This document shows, one piece after another, positions 39,151-49,500 of a DNA stretch of 64,000 nt. The DNA comes from Aristolochia californica. Lineage: Eukaryota > Streptophyta > Magnoliopsida > Piperales > Aristolochiaceae. The notes under the pieces were generated by a model. The model searched no databases. It worked only from the letters and a program-made list of their open reading frames with translations, and was not told the origin of the DNA. Location of the stretch: the NCBI GenBank assembly GCA_029961685.1, contig JARWKL010000012.1:12183955-12247954 (forward strand), in the 5' to 3' direction. Both the position numbers and the translations under genes were made by a program. Numbering within the stretch: position 1 is the stretch's first letter; each line of letters begins with the position of its first letter.

Positions 39151-40186
39151 TTCCTCAAGCACGGTATGTGCTTAACAGCCGTAATGGCTGAGTAGAAATG
39201 AGGGAACCGACCGGTGCCACGGTCGGTAACTTCGGGAGCTATGTAGCTAAGTAGTTTTTCTTTTCCCTTTTTTAAGGGTATGTATTTATGTTTTTATTAT
39301 GTTTTTACTTTGTTTGAACAATGTTTTTTATATTTCCTTATGTTTGTAATATTATGATTCGTACAGTAGTTGTTATTACTATTCATGTTCCGCATTTATA
39401 AATATGATCTCCATAGTAGTTGTTATTACTGTTCATGTTCTGCATCTATGTATTGATCTCCACAGTGTTTGTTTTTACTGTTCCAAAGTTACTGTTCAAA
39501 GTACTGTTCATTTTTACTATTCATGGTTACAATTCATGATTAGTATTCATGTTTACTGTTCACTCATAAAAAAAAAATAGTATCGAATTAGTGCCAAATA
39601 GGATAGAAGCTAGAGATTTGGAATTATTCGGCTACGCTCTGAGGTAGAAAACAAAACGGAGCTGTGCTCTACCCTGCTGAAGCAGCCATGGAGCCGCAAT
39701 GGTTAATAGGAACAGCTCGGGGCCCTCTGAAGACCGTGAGGACCGCATCGACGGAATTCCCCACTTGGTGGTAAGCCGGCAGGAACAGGGTCAAACCCCG
39801 AAGAAGTTCTAGGTAGCAGCAGAAGTCATGTTGGGCCTACTAGATAGCTATGAAATAGACACAAACTAGTACATAACGGTGACATGTGGTAGGAAGCAGG
39901 AGAGTGATGTGATGGTAAAATGATAGGACTGACAACGTGCGGCTGTAGGAATAGTATTGTATGAGTCATCGATGTTTTCCACTGCTCGTAGATATTTCCA
40001 CTGCCTGTAGCTCGAGACTGGCAGGTAGAAGTCCTTAGGATTCTAGTTCCACTGCCCTCTTCCCTAGGCTGTCTTCCGCTGTGTGTACAAGTCTATTAGA
40101 GACTTTGTGTCAATATCATAGCAATAGTGCTTTGGTATCAGTATTCCGCTGTCAGAGTCTTCTAGAGACTCGTCGTTGTGTAAAAA
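39151..40186 (+). promoter_or_regulatory. Partial viral leader, second of two in tandem
   Basis: Equivalent to about 32977-33974. It contains the AAGCAC/GTGCTT stem-loop, a perfect ACCGACC-GGTGCCAC-GGTCGGT hairpin (39206-39227), and two near-copies of a roughly 50-bp unit (CAGTAGTTGTTATTACT...ATGATCTC, about 39364-39460). It also has the TACTRTTCA tract and the paired hairpins. It leads directly to the second primer-binding site. Confidence 0.75.
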
Positions 40187-40199
40187 TGGTATCAGAGGC
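40187..40199 (+). promoter_or_regulatory. Second primer-binding site, one substitution
   Basis: TGGTATCAGAGGC, differing from the copy at 33975 by C to G at its twelfth base. It heads unit type B. Confidence 0.8.
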
Positions 40200-40355
40200 G
40201 AGTATTAGACTTGGTTTTGTATGTGTCAAAGAAGTCAAAGCTTAACTTTGATTCTTTCTGTTTAGGTAAACACACTCCCAAACAGTTACGACCCATACCG
40301 GTCACATCCCAAGTAACATTTGTAAGGAACAAATGTACAAAACCAAAAGTCCATT

Positions 40356-40742
40356 ATGGAACAAAATAGGTCTAATTCAGCAATAAGACTTATAAATTAT
40401 TCGCGACTGCGAGAATATATCATGACCAGAAGGTATGATAACCAAATCGAATTCCAGAGGGTCTGGATTCGACAGTTAAAAGATCGACTCGCACGAGTTC
40501 AAGCCAAACTCAAAGAGCTCGAAGAAAATCCTTTATTTGTAGACTATAACAACGAAGGAAGAAGGATAATCCAAGATGGACGATTCTTACGACTCGGTCC
40601 AGTAGGATTAAAACAAGTTATCAAAGACCTGAAACACCAAATCAGGATTGAACAACTTGAACTTCAAGAATATGCTATCGAAGTAATTCTTAGAAGATTT
40701 GGTAATCATTCTGCAAAGAGAAATCTACAGAATGACCCATGA
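40356..40742 (+). CDS. Unit B first ORF, 128-aa coiled-coil protein of unknown function
   Basis: An intact 128-aa frame. It begins just after the point where unit B stops matching unit A (GGAACAAATGTAC, about 40341). The product is rich in Arg, Lys, Glu, Leu and Gln. Two heptad-like helices are visible, one around LKDRLARVQAKLKELEENP and one around LKQVIKDLKHQIRIEQLELQ, with a central RFLRLGPVGLKQ. It overlaps the next ORF by 11 nt. I recognise no family; a coiled-coil virion-associated or scaffold role would fit but is a guess. It has no counterpart elsewhere in the insertion. Confidence 0.6.
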   Translation: MEQNRSNSAIRLINYSRLREYIMTRRYDNQIEFQRVWIRQLKDRLARVQAKLKELEENPLFVDYNNEGRRIIQDGRFLRLGPVGLKQVIKDLKHQIRIEQLELQEYAIEVILRRFGNHSAKRNLQNDP

Positions 40743-40980
40743 AGAAACCGTATATTAACCTGTAGACATCGCTTCAACAGGAGAAGCCTCTACAAGTACA
40801 TACGGAAAACCAGAAAAAAAAAAATACTGGTATGTTGTCTTCATAGGAAGAGAAACAGGAATATATGACAGCTGGGAAGAAGCCTAAGCTCAAGTCATAG
40901 AATTTCCCGGAAATTCTCACAGAAAATTCTGGACAAAAGACGATGCTGAACAAGCTTGGACAGCATCCCGAAATAGATGA
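40732..40980 (+). pseudogene. Short ORF with caulimovirus ORF VI/viroplasmin-like domain, two stops
   Basis: A frame of 82 codons interrupted by TAA at 40756 and TAA at 40885. Its core (KYWYVVFIGRETGIYDSWEEA, then FWTKDDAEQAW) fits the RNase H1 N-terminal/viroplasmin fold, found in caulimovirid transactivators and in RNase H1, where it binds RNA-DNA or dsRNA. The pattern Y-V-V-x-x-G-R-x-x-G-I-Y-x-x-W is clear. The domain sits here as a very short separate ORF, not inside a 400-500 aa protein. It ends with ATGA overlapping the next ORF. Confidence 0.7.
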
Positions 40981-41192
40981 TCTATAAACAAAATCTTTTG
41001 GATCGTTTACAAAGAAAGAGAGAAGGCCTTGCTTTCACTCTCTTCCTAAGAAACATGCTTCAACCAGAAGATGATTCTATCCACTCCATGGAAATGTATT
41101 ATTTCCATTGGGAAATATACACAAATCGCATCAATCAATTTCCATGCAAGATCAAAAATATTAAACAAAAGCTAAACCTCTTAGCTTTGTAA
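40977..41192 (+). CDS. Unit B third ORF, 71 aa, unknown
   Basis: An intact 71-aa frame whose ATG overlaps the stop of the viroplasmin-domain ORF (ATGA). Mixed Lys/Arg and aromatic content with a helical C-terminus (IKNIKQKLNLLAL). No family recognised. It could be the out-of-frame continuation of the upstream ORF after a frameshift, or a separate small ORF. It ends 3 nt before the coat protein start of unit B. Confidence 0.45.
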   Translation: MIYKQNLLDRLQRKREGLAFTLFLRNMLQPEDDSIHSMEMYYFHWEIYTNRINQFPCKIKNIKQKLNLLAL

Positions 41193-41195
41193 AAC

Positions 41196-41432
41196 ATGAA
41201 TGAGTTTTTCTATTTAATGGATATGGAAACTCCATTACCATTAGGCCTTCCTGACATCACCGGATGGCTTAAAAACCTAGTGTACTTTGCAACACCTTGC
41301 ATAGCACCTAGAAGAAAAAAGGATCCAGCACCTTCCCGTTATACAAATGGCAGCCAACGTGGTGATTTATATCCCACTATTGTCATAAATTACTTTCTCT
41401 ACTCCTGCATCATGCATTATAGAGAACTTTAA
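41196..41432 (+). pseudogene. Coat protein start fused by deletion to the 3' spacer
   Basis: The first 45 codons match the coat protein ORF at 35459, with TGG where that copy has a stop. At 41331 the frame jumps to the sequence of 37232, deleting the equivalent of about 1.64 kb, including the capsid core and zinc knuckle. The join has a 2-bp overlap (CC). The remaining 33 codons are the open stretch before the P6-like ORF. The product would not be a functional capsid. Confidence 0.8.
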
Positions 41433-41492
41433 ATTTAACCTGATACTCTTACCACTCGAAGAATTTTCTTTCTTGTGTTACAGACAGGTAAA

Positions 41493-42818
41493 ATGGATCC
41501 CCTCAGCAGCACCCTGACGGACCTAGCAGCAGCAATTGCCACACTCACGGTATTGCTCTCAACCCTATAGTCACTATTCGACAGTCTTTTAGTTCTTTCA
41601 GAACGAGGAGACATTCATGAGAATTGTGCCCGTTACGGGTTAAGTGGAGAAGTCTTACAACTAAAGGTTAAAGAATTAACCGAAGAGTTAAAAGAACTCA
41701 CTCAACGGCATGAAATGCCAAGCTCCTCCGGGACTTCAACCGGATCTCCATCGCGAGAAAAGGAAGCAACAACGTCAGCTAATCAGCAGACAGATGACTT
41801 TAGTGTTTTGATAAACACAGGTCGACCCGGGATTTTTACCGGTCATGCCAGGCATGAGAAGGAAATCACAACCCAATCTTCTCTGAAGATAGGGGAATCA
41901 GGGATTTCTACCTGCTAGTCAAGAGCTGGAAAGGAAACCTTAACGATTTGGTTGAAATCTGAATCAGGGACTTCTACCTGTCAGTCTAGAGCTGAAAAGG
42001 AAGTCTTAACGGATCCATCCCTGATGGAAACGGACTTATCTAGTAATGAGAAATCATTCAAGACAAAATTGGTTACCCCGTCTGAGTTTACAAGGTTGAA
42101 AAGCCTAAATAAACCAGATAAAACTAGTTTTAATGAGTTTGAGTTTTTAAAGAAATTTAAACCTTTAAAACTTTCGGACATTATGTCTGAGGAACCCTCG
42201 CTACGCACTCAAAAGGCGGACATCGTTCGTTCAAAGATCGAATCCGATCATACTGTTCAATTCCAGAGATGGAATGAACAAATTGGACAAGGGATGAACA
42301 CTCCGTTCTTCACCACTGAGCCCAGCAACAGTTAGAATCAAATGAAGTTGAGTCATGAAATAGACTCAAAATATGCATCCATGCTTTACGCATATGGATT
42401 CATAAAATAGATGGTACTGCACTCCACCGACTTATCAGTATTGGAAAAAATGCCAAAGGAAATTATGGAGGCTTGCAAAAGTTTCATCTCCATAACCAAG
42501 AGTAAAGGAATTCGGCTTCATTTCGTTTCCTGTATTGCTGAAATTGTTACTGACACAAAGATGTTTCCAAGCATTTCTGTCGTGACTATTGAAGGCATCA
42601 AAGAAGGTGACGCAAATATGGAATATGATCCCAGACATGTTCCAAAAGCCAAGCCTTGCCCAGAAGCAGTCTGGCCAACCAGGCGTATCCACGGGCTCAA
42701 GAAGCTAATACAGCTCATACAACAGCTGATTCAGAAAAGGAGAAGCTTCGTCTACAAGACCTCCGTCCCATTGACGATCATCTCGAAATGCTATAAAGAG
42801 ATCCAGCTGTCCGAATGA
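41493..42818 (+). pseudogene. P6-like late ORF, copy 3 (four stops, internal deletion)
   Basis: Starts at the same ATG as copy 2. It is broken by TAG at 41568, 41916, 42333 and 42408. Three of these correspond to CAG or TGG codons in the sister copies and the fourth to CAA. The repeat region and the AYGFIK / TKSKGIRLHFVSCIAEIVTD region are conserved. Near 42800 about 155 bp present in copy 1 (roughly 32360-32517) are missing, but the frame still ends at the same QLSE-stop. Confidence 0.7.
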
Positions 42819-43190
42819 GCAGTCAGCAGCCACGTCAACAGACTAGTTAGCAGCCACGTCAGCAGACTAGGCCCACGACGAAAAAAAAGTCAGCAAAGGC
42901 GGCTCAAAAATCCGCAATGGCGGCTACAAAAGTCATCAATGACGGCTACACCAAGTCAACAAAGATGGCTAAAAAAGATTCCTGCATGTCATCATCATGA
43001 CGTCACAAGCAGGAAAGACATTTCTACCACTGCTTTTGGCGCCGAAAGGTAATAATGCAAGGGCAAAAGCGACATGCCAAAAAGACAAAAGTTACCCTTT
43101 GTCTTTAAACACACACCTTTCAATCAAGGGTAAAGGTGGAAAAGCTAAAAAATCTTCAGCTATAAATACGATGCTCCTCCAGAGGTTTAG
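42819..43190 (+). promoter_or_regulatory. Viral promoter region, third copy
   Basis: Same order as 32531-32880: 22-bp direct repeats from about 42827, GTCAxCAA/GGCGGCT repeats (42890-42970), a perfect CRE/as-1-like palindrome TGACGTCA (within ATCATGACGTCACAAG, about 42996-43010), and TATAAATA at 43161-43168. If active it would transcribe rightward through the leader remnant into the satellite. Confidence 0.65.
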
Positions 43191-43591
43191 GATATTCGAA
43201 ATCGGAGCCACTAAATTTGAAATTGAAGTTGGAGCGACTCGACAAAGGCGATTTCCGACAATCTTTCTCCGGCAAGTTCCTCAAGCACGGTATGTGCTTA
43301 ACAACCATAATCTCTGAGTAGAAAAGAGGGAACTGACCGGTGCCACGGTCGGTAACTTCGGGAGTTATGTAGATAAGTAGTTTTTTCTTTTCCCTTTTTA
43401 AGGGTATGTATTTTATGTTTTTTATATTTCCGCATGTTTGTAATATTGTGATTCGTATAGTAGTTATTTTTACTGTTCATGTTCCACAGTGATAAATATG
43501 ATTTCCACAGTAGTTGTTATCACTGTTCATATTCTGAATCTATGTATTGATCTCCATAGTGTTTGTTTTTACTGTTCAAAAGTACTGTTCA
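43191..43591 (+). promoter_or_regulatory. Truncated viral leader at the right end of the insertion
   Basis: Leader sequence with the AGCAC hairpin, the GGTGCCAC-loop hairpin (one stem mismatch) and the roughly 50-bp repeats. It stops within the TACTGTTCA tract at 43589-43591, where TCA is shared with the satellite (TCACAACAAAATG). No gene seen. Confidence 0.75.
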
Positions 43592-46500
43592 CAACAAAAT
43601 GAAAATTTTAGAGTTTATGTGTGAAAAAAATTAAAACAATAACAAATGTAATTATAGAAAATTTATTCACACACCACAAATGAACACAAAAGTTGTGTTT
43701 TCCAAGTTTGAGAAATTCCACTAGTTCAACCCTAATTGCATGGAATTTTACAAGAAAGAGATTTCTTCTACACGTGTTTTAAAAATGGATATGCATGCTT
43801 GAAATATGTTAAAGATGCAAATGACCTATGGATCCAAAGCTTTTGAATAGAATAACAAACGCTCATTAAATTCTCAAACGCCCATTAAATACTATATTGA
43901 ACGTGCGGTGGGATATTTACCAGAGTCAAACAAGCCATTATTTTGACCGTTTGCAAAAAGGCATTGTAAAGTTATTTTTCATTCGTAATGGGCTATATTA
44001 TTGTAAGAAATGACGTACGGATTGGGAGTCAACACTCAATTAAAAATCACCCGCCTCCCCCTTTTCCCGACGATTGAAAAACCTGAGAACTAAAAAATTA
44101 AAAGAGCTCACAATCCAGAAAAATCACAGACACTCTTTGGAATTATATCTGTACACATTTGTGCATTGTGCATCTCCATTTTAGATGTACACTTTTTTAT
44201 TAAATCAAAAATTTGAGTTTTCGTTCTCCCTTCATGCCGTAAACAAAAAAAGGTAAATAGATCACAAAAAAATGTAAATTTTAGAGTTTATGTATGGAAA
44301 AAAATTAAAACATTAACAAATGTAAGTAATGAAAATTTATTCACACACCACAATTGAACACAAAATTTTTTTTATCCAAGTTTGGGAAATTCCACTAGTT
44401 CAACCTTAATAGCTTGAAATTTTACAAGAAAGAGAATTCTTCTAGACGTGTTTTAAAAATGGATATGCACGCTTTAAACATGTTAAAGATGCAAATGACC
44501 TATGGATCAAAAGCTTTTAATGAGAATAACAAACACTCATTAAATTCTGAAGTGAACGTGCGGCGGGATATTTACCCGAGTCAAACAAGCCATTATTTTG
44601 ACCGTTTTCAAAAAGTTGACCTTACAATCGTAGATGATTGTAATGTGATTTATCATGAGTAACGGGCTATATTTTTGTAAAAAATGACATACGGATTGGG
44701 AGTCAACACTCAGTTAAAAACACCCCGCCTCCCCCTTTTCCCCACGATTGCAAAACCTGAGATATAAAAACTAAAAAGAGCTTAAATTTCCTAAAAATTA
44801 CAGACACTCATTGGAATTATCTCTCTATACATTTGTGCACTGTGCGTCTCCATTTTAGATGTACACTTTTTTCTTAAATCAAAACTTTGAGTTTTCTCTC
44901 TCCCTTCATCCCGTAAACAAAAAAAAGGCAAATGGATCACAGCAAAATGAAAATTTTTGAGTTTATGTATGGAAAAAATTCAAAACAATAACAAATGTAA
45001 GTAAAGAAAATTTATTCACACACCAAAAATTAACACAAAACTTTTGTTATCCAAGTTTGGGAAATTCCACTAGTTCAACCCTAATAGCTTGGAATTTTAC
45101 AAGAAAGAGATTTGTTCCACACGTGTTTTAAAAATGGATATGCAAGCTTGAAACATGTTAAAGATGCAAATGACCTATGGATCCAAAGCTTTTAAAGATA
45201 ATAACATACGCTCATTAAATTCTCTAGTGAACCTGCCGTGGGATATTTACCAGAGTCAAACAAGCCATTATTTTGACCGTTTGCAAAAAGTTGACCTAAC
45301 AATCATAGATGGTTGTAAAGTGATTTTTCATTCGTAACGGGCTATATTATTGTAAGAAATTACTTACGGATTGGGAGTCAACACTCAATTAAAAATCCCC
45401 CGCCTCCCCCTTTTCCCGACGATTGCAAAACCTGAGAACTAAAAGCTGAAAAGAGCTCACAATCCTGAAAAATTACAGACACTCCGTGGAATTTATCTCT
45501 CCACATTTGTGCATTGTTCATCTCCATTTTAGATGTACAATTTTTTATTAAATCAAAACTTTGAGTTTTCGTTCTCCCTTCATGCCGCAAACAAAAAAAG
45601 GTAAATAGATCACAAAAAAATCTAAATTTTAGAGTTTATGTATGGAAAAAAATTAAAACATTCACAAACGTAAGTAATGAAAATTTATTCACACACCACA
45701 ATTGAACACAAAATTTTTGTTATCCATGTTTGGGAAATTCCACTAGTTCAACCTTAATAGCTTGAAATTTTACAAGAAAGGGAATTCGTCTAGATGTGTT
45801 TTAAAAATGGATATGCATGCTTGAAACATGTTAAAGATGCAAATGACCTATGGATCCAAAGCTTTTAATGAGAATAACAAACACTCATTAAATTCTGAAG
45901 CGAACGTGCGGCGGGATATTTACCCGAGTCAAACAAGCCATTATTTTTCCCGTTTTCAAAAAGTTGACCTAACAATCAATGATGATTTAATGTGATTTAT
46001 CATGAGTAACGGGCTATACTTTTGTAAGAAATGACAAACGGATTGGGAGTCAACTGTCAGTTAAAAATACGACGCCGCCCCGTTTTCCCGATGATTGCAA
46101 AACCTGAGATACAAAAACTAAAAAGATCTAACAATCCCTAAAAATTACAAACACTCTTTGGAATTATCTCTCCCTACATTTGTGCATTGTGCATCTCCAT
46201 TTTAGATGTACACTTTTTTCTTAAATCAAAACTTTGAGTTTTCGTTCTCCCTTCATCCCGTAAACCAAAAAAGGCAAATAGAACACAACAAAATGAAAAT
46301 TTTAGAGTTTATGTGTGAAAAAAAATTAAAACAATAACAAATTTAAGTATAGAAAATTTACTCACACACCACAAATGAACACAAAAGTTTTGTTTTCCTA
46401 GTTTGAGAAATTCCACTAGTTCTACCCTAATTGCATGGAATTTTACAAGAAAGAGATTTCTTCTACACGTGTTTTAAAAATGGATATGCATGCTTGAAAC

Positions 46501-49500
46501 ATGTTAAAGATGCAAATGACCTATGGATCCAAAGCTTTTAAAGAGACTAACAAACGCTCATTAAATTCTCAATGAATGTGCGGTGGGATATTTACCAGAA
46601 TCAAACTAGCCACTATTTTGCCCGTTCACAAAAAACTTACCTAAGAATCATAGATGATTGTAAAGTGATTTATCATCCGTAACGGGCGATATTTTTGTAA
46701 CAAATGACTTACAGATTGGGAGTCAACACTCAGTTAAAAACGCCCCCGCCTCCCCCTTTTTCCCGACGATTGCAAAACCTGAGATATAAAAACTAAAAAG
46801 AGCTTAAATTCCCTAAAATTACAGACACTCATTGGAATTATCTCTCTCCACATTTGTGCACTGTGCGTCTCCATTTTAAATGTACAATTTTTTCTTAAAT
46901 CTAAACTTCGAGTTTTCTCTCCCCCTTCATCCTGTAAACAAAAAAAGTCAATTAGATCACAGCAAAATGAAAATTTTTGAGTTTATGTATGGAAAAAATT
47001 TAAAACAATAAAAAATGTATGTAAAGGAAATTTATTTACACACAAAAAATTAACACAAAACTTTTGTTATCTAAGTTCGGGAAATTCCACTAGTTCAACC
47101 CTAATAGCTTGGAATTTTACAAGAAAGAGATTTGTTCCACACGTGTTTTAAAAATGGATATGCAAGCTTCAAACATGTTAAATATGCAAATGACCTACGG
47201 ATCCAAAGTTTTTAAAGAGAATAACATACGCTCATTAAATTCTGTAGTGAACGTGCGGTGGGAAATTTACCCGAGTCAAACAAGCCATTATTTTGCCCGT
47301 TTGCCAAAAGCTGACCTAACAATCATAGATGATTGTAAAGTGATTTTTCATTCGTAACGGGCTATATTATTGTAAGAAATGACTTACGGATTGGGAGTCA
47401 ACACTCAATTAAAAATTCCCCGCCTCCCCCTTTTCCCGACGATTGCAAAACCTGAGAACTAAAAACTGAAAAGAGCTCACAATCCTGAAAAATCACAGAC
47501 ACTCGTTGGAATTATATCTCTCCACATTTGTGCATTGTGCATCTCCATTTTAGATGTACATTTTTTTATTAAATCAAAACTTTGAGTTTTCGTTCTCCCT
47601 TCATGCCATAAACAGAAAAAGGTAAATAGATCACAAAAAAATGTAAATTTTAGAGTTTATGTATGGAAAAAAATTAAAACATTAACAAATGCAAGTAATG
47701 AATATTTATTCACACACCACAATTGAACACAAAATTTTTGCTATCCAAGTTTGGGAAATTCACTAGTTCAACCCTAATAGCTTCAAATTTTACAAGAAAG
47801 AGAATTCTTTTAGACATGTTTTAAAAATGGATATGCATGCTTGAAAGATGTTAAAGATGCAAATGACCTATGGATCCAAAGCTTTTAATGAGAATAACAA
47901 ACATTCATTAAATTCTGAAGTGAACGTGCGGCGGGATATTTACCCGAGTCAAACAAGCCATTATTTTGCCAGTTTTCAAAAAGTTGACCTAACAATCATA
48001 GATGATTGTAATGTGATTTATCATGAGTAACGGGCTATATTTTTGTAAGAAATGACATACGGATTGGGAGTCAACAATCAGTTAAAAATACCACGCCTCC
48101 CCGTTTTCCCGACGATTGAAAAACCTCAAATACAAAAACTAAAAAGATCTTACAATCCCTAAAAATTACAAACACTCTTTGGAATTATCTCTCCCTACAT
48201 TTGTGCATTGTGCATCTCCATTTTAGATGTACATTTTTTTCTTAAATCAAAACTTTGAGTTTTCGCTCTCCCTTCATCCCGTAAACCAAAAAAGGCAAAT
48301 AGATCACAACAAATTGAAAATTTTAGAGTTTATGTGTGAAAAAAAATTAAAACAATAACAAATGTAAGTATATAAAATTTACTCACACACCACAAATGAA
48401 CACAAAAGTTTTGTTTTCCAAGTTTGAGAAATTCCACTAGTTCAACCCTAATTGCATGGAATTTTACTAGAAAGAGATTTCTTCTACACGTGTTTTAAAA
48501 ATGGATATACATGCTTGAAAAATGTTAAAGATGCAAATGACCTATGGATCCAAAGCTTTTAAAGAGAATAGCAAACGCTCATTAAATTCTCAATGAACGT
48601 GCGGTGGGATATTTACTAGAATCAAACTTGCCATTATTTTGCCCGTTCACAAAAAATCTTACCTAAGAATCATAGATGATTGTAAAGTGATTTATCATCC
48701 GTAACGGGCTATATTTTTGTGAGAAATGACTTACGGATTGGGAGTCAACACTCAGTTAAAAACACCCCGCCTCCCCTTTTCCCGACGATTGCAAAACCTG
48801 AGATATAAAAACTAAAAAGAGCTTAAATTCCCTAAAAATTAAAGACACTCATTGGAATTATCTCTCTCTACATTTGTGCATTGTACGTCTCCATTTTAGA
48901 TGTACACTTTTTTCTTAAATCAACACTTTGACTTTTCTCTCACCCTTCATCCCGTAAATAAAAAAAGGCAAATAGATCACAGCAAAATGAAATTTTTTGA
49001 GTTTATGTATGGAAAATATTTAAAACAATAACAAATGTAAGTAAAGAAAATTTATTCACACACCAAAAATTAACACAAAACTTTTGTCATCCAAGTTTGG
49101 GAAATTCTACTAGTTCAACCCTAATAGCTTGGAATTTTACAAGAAAGAGATTTGTTCCACACGTGTTTCAAAAATGGATATGCAAGCTTGAAACATGTTA
49201 AAGATGCAAATGACCTATGGATCCAAAGCTTTTATAGAGAATAACATACGCCCATTAAATTCTCTAGTGAACTTGCGGTGGGATATTTACCAGAGTCAAA
49301 CAAGCCAGTCTTTTGCCCGTTTGCAAAAAGCTGACCTAACAATCGTAGATGATTGTAAAGTGATTTTTCATTCGTAACGGGCTATATTATTGTAAGAAAT
49401 GACTTACGGATTTGGAGTCAACACTCAATTAAAAATCCCCCGCCTCCCCCTTTTCCCGACGATTGCGAAACCTGAGAACTAAAAACTGAAAAGAGCTCAC

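Larger units (their letters stand above)
29689..43591. mobile_element. Composite endogenous pararetrovirus (Caulimoviridae-type) insertion
   Basis: About 13.9 kb of non-satellite DNA inside the array. The viral assignment rests on a 30K-type movement protein ORF, a coat protein ORF with a CCHC zinc knuckle (36983-37024), a caulimovirus ORF VI/viroplasmin-like domain (about 40825-40960), TATA promoters followed by leaders of about 1.1 kb, and primer-binding sites TGGTATCAGAG(C/G)C at 33975 and 40187. There are no long terminal repeats, no integrase and no target-site duplication. Both outer junctions overlap the satellite by about 3 bp (CAA on the left, TCA on the right). The contents are partial genome copies, one inverted, with several internal junctions. 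No reverse transcriptase region was found. Expression as a working virus is not plausible because most ORFs are broken or missing. Confidence 0.9.

Noticed and set aside
29689..43591. Interpretation as an LTR retrotransposon
   Set aside because: The primer-binding site and CCHC knuckle also occur there, and the repeated leaders could look like LTRs. But there is no LTR boundary, integrase or target duplication, and the 30K movement protein and viroplasmin domain are viral.
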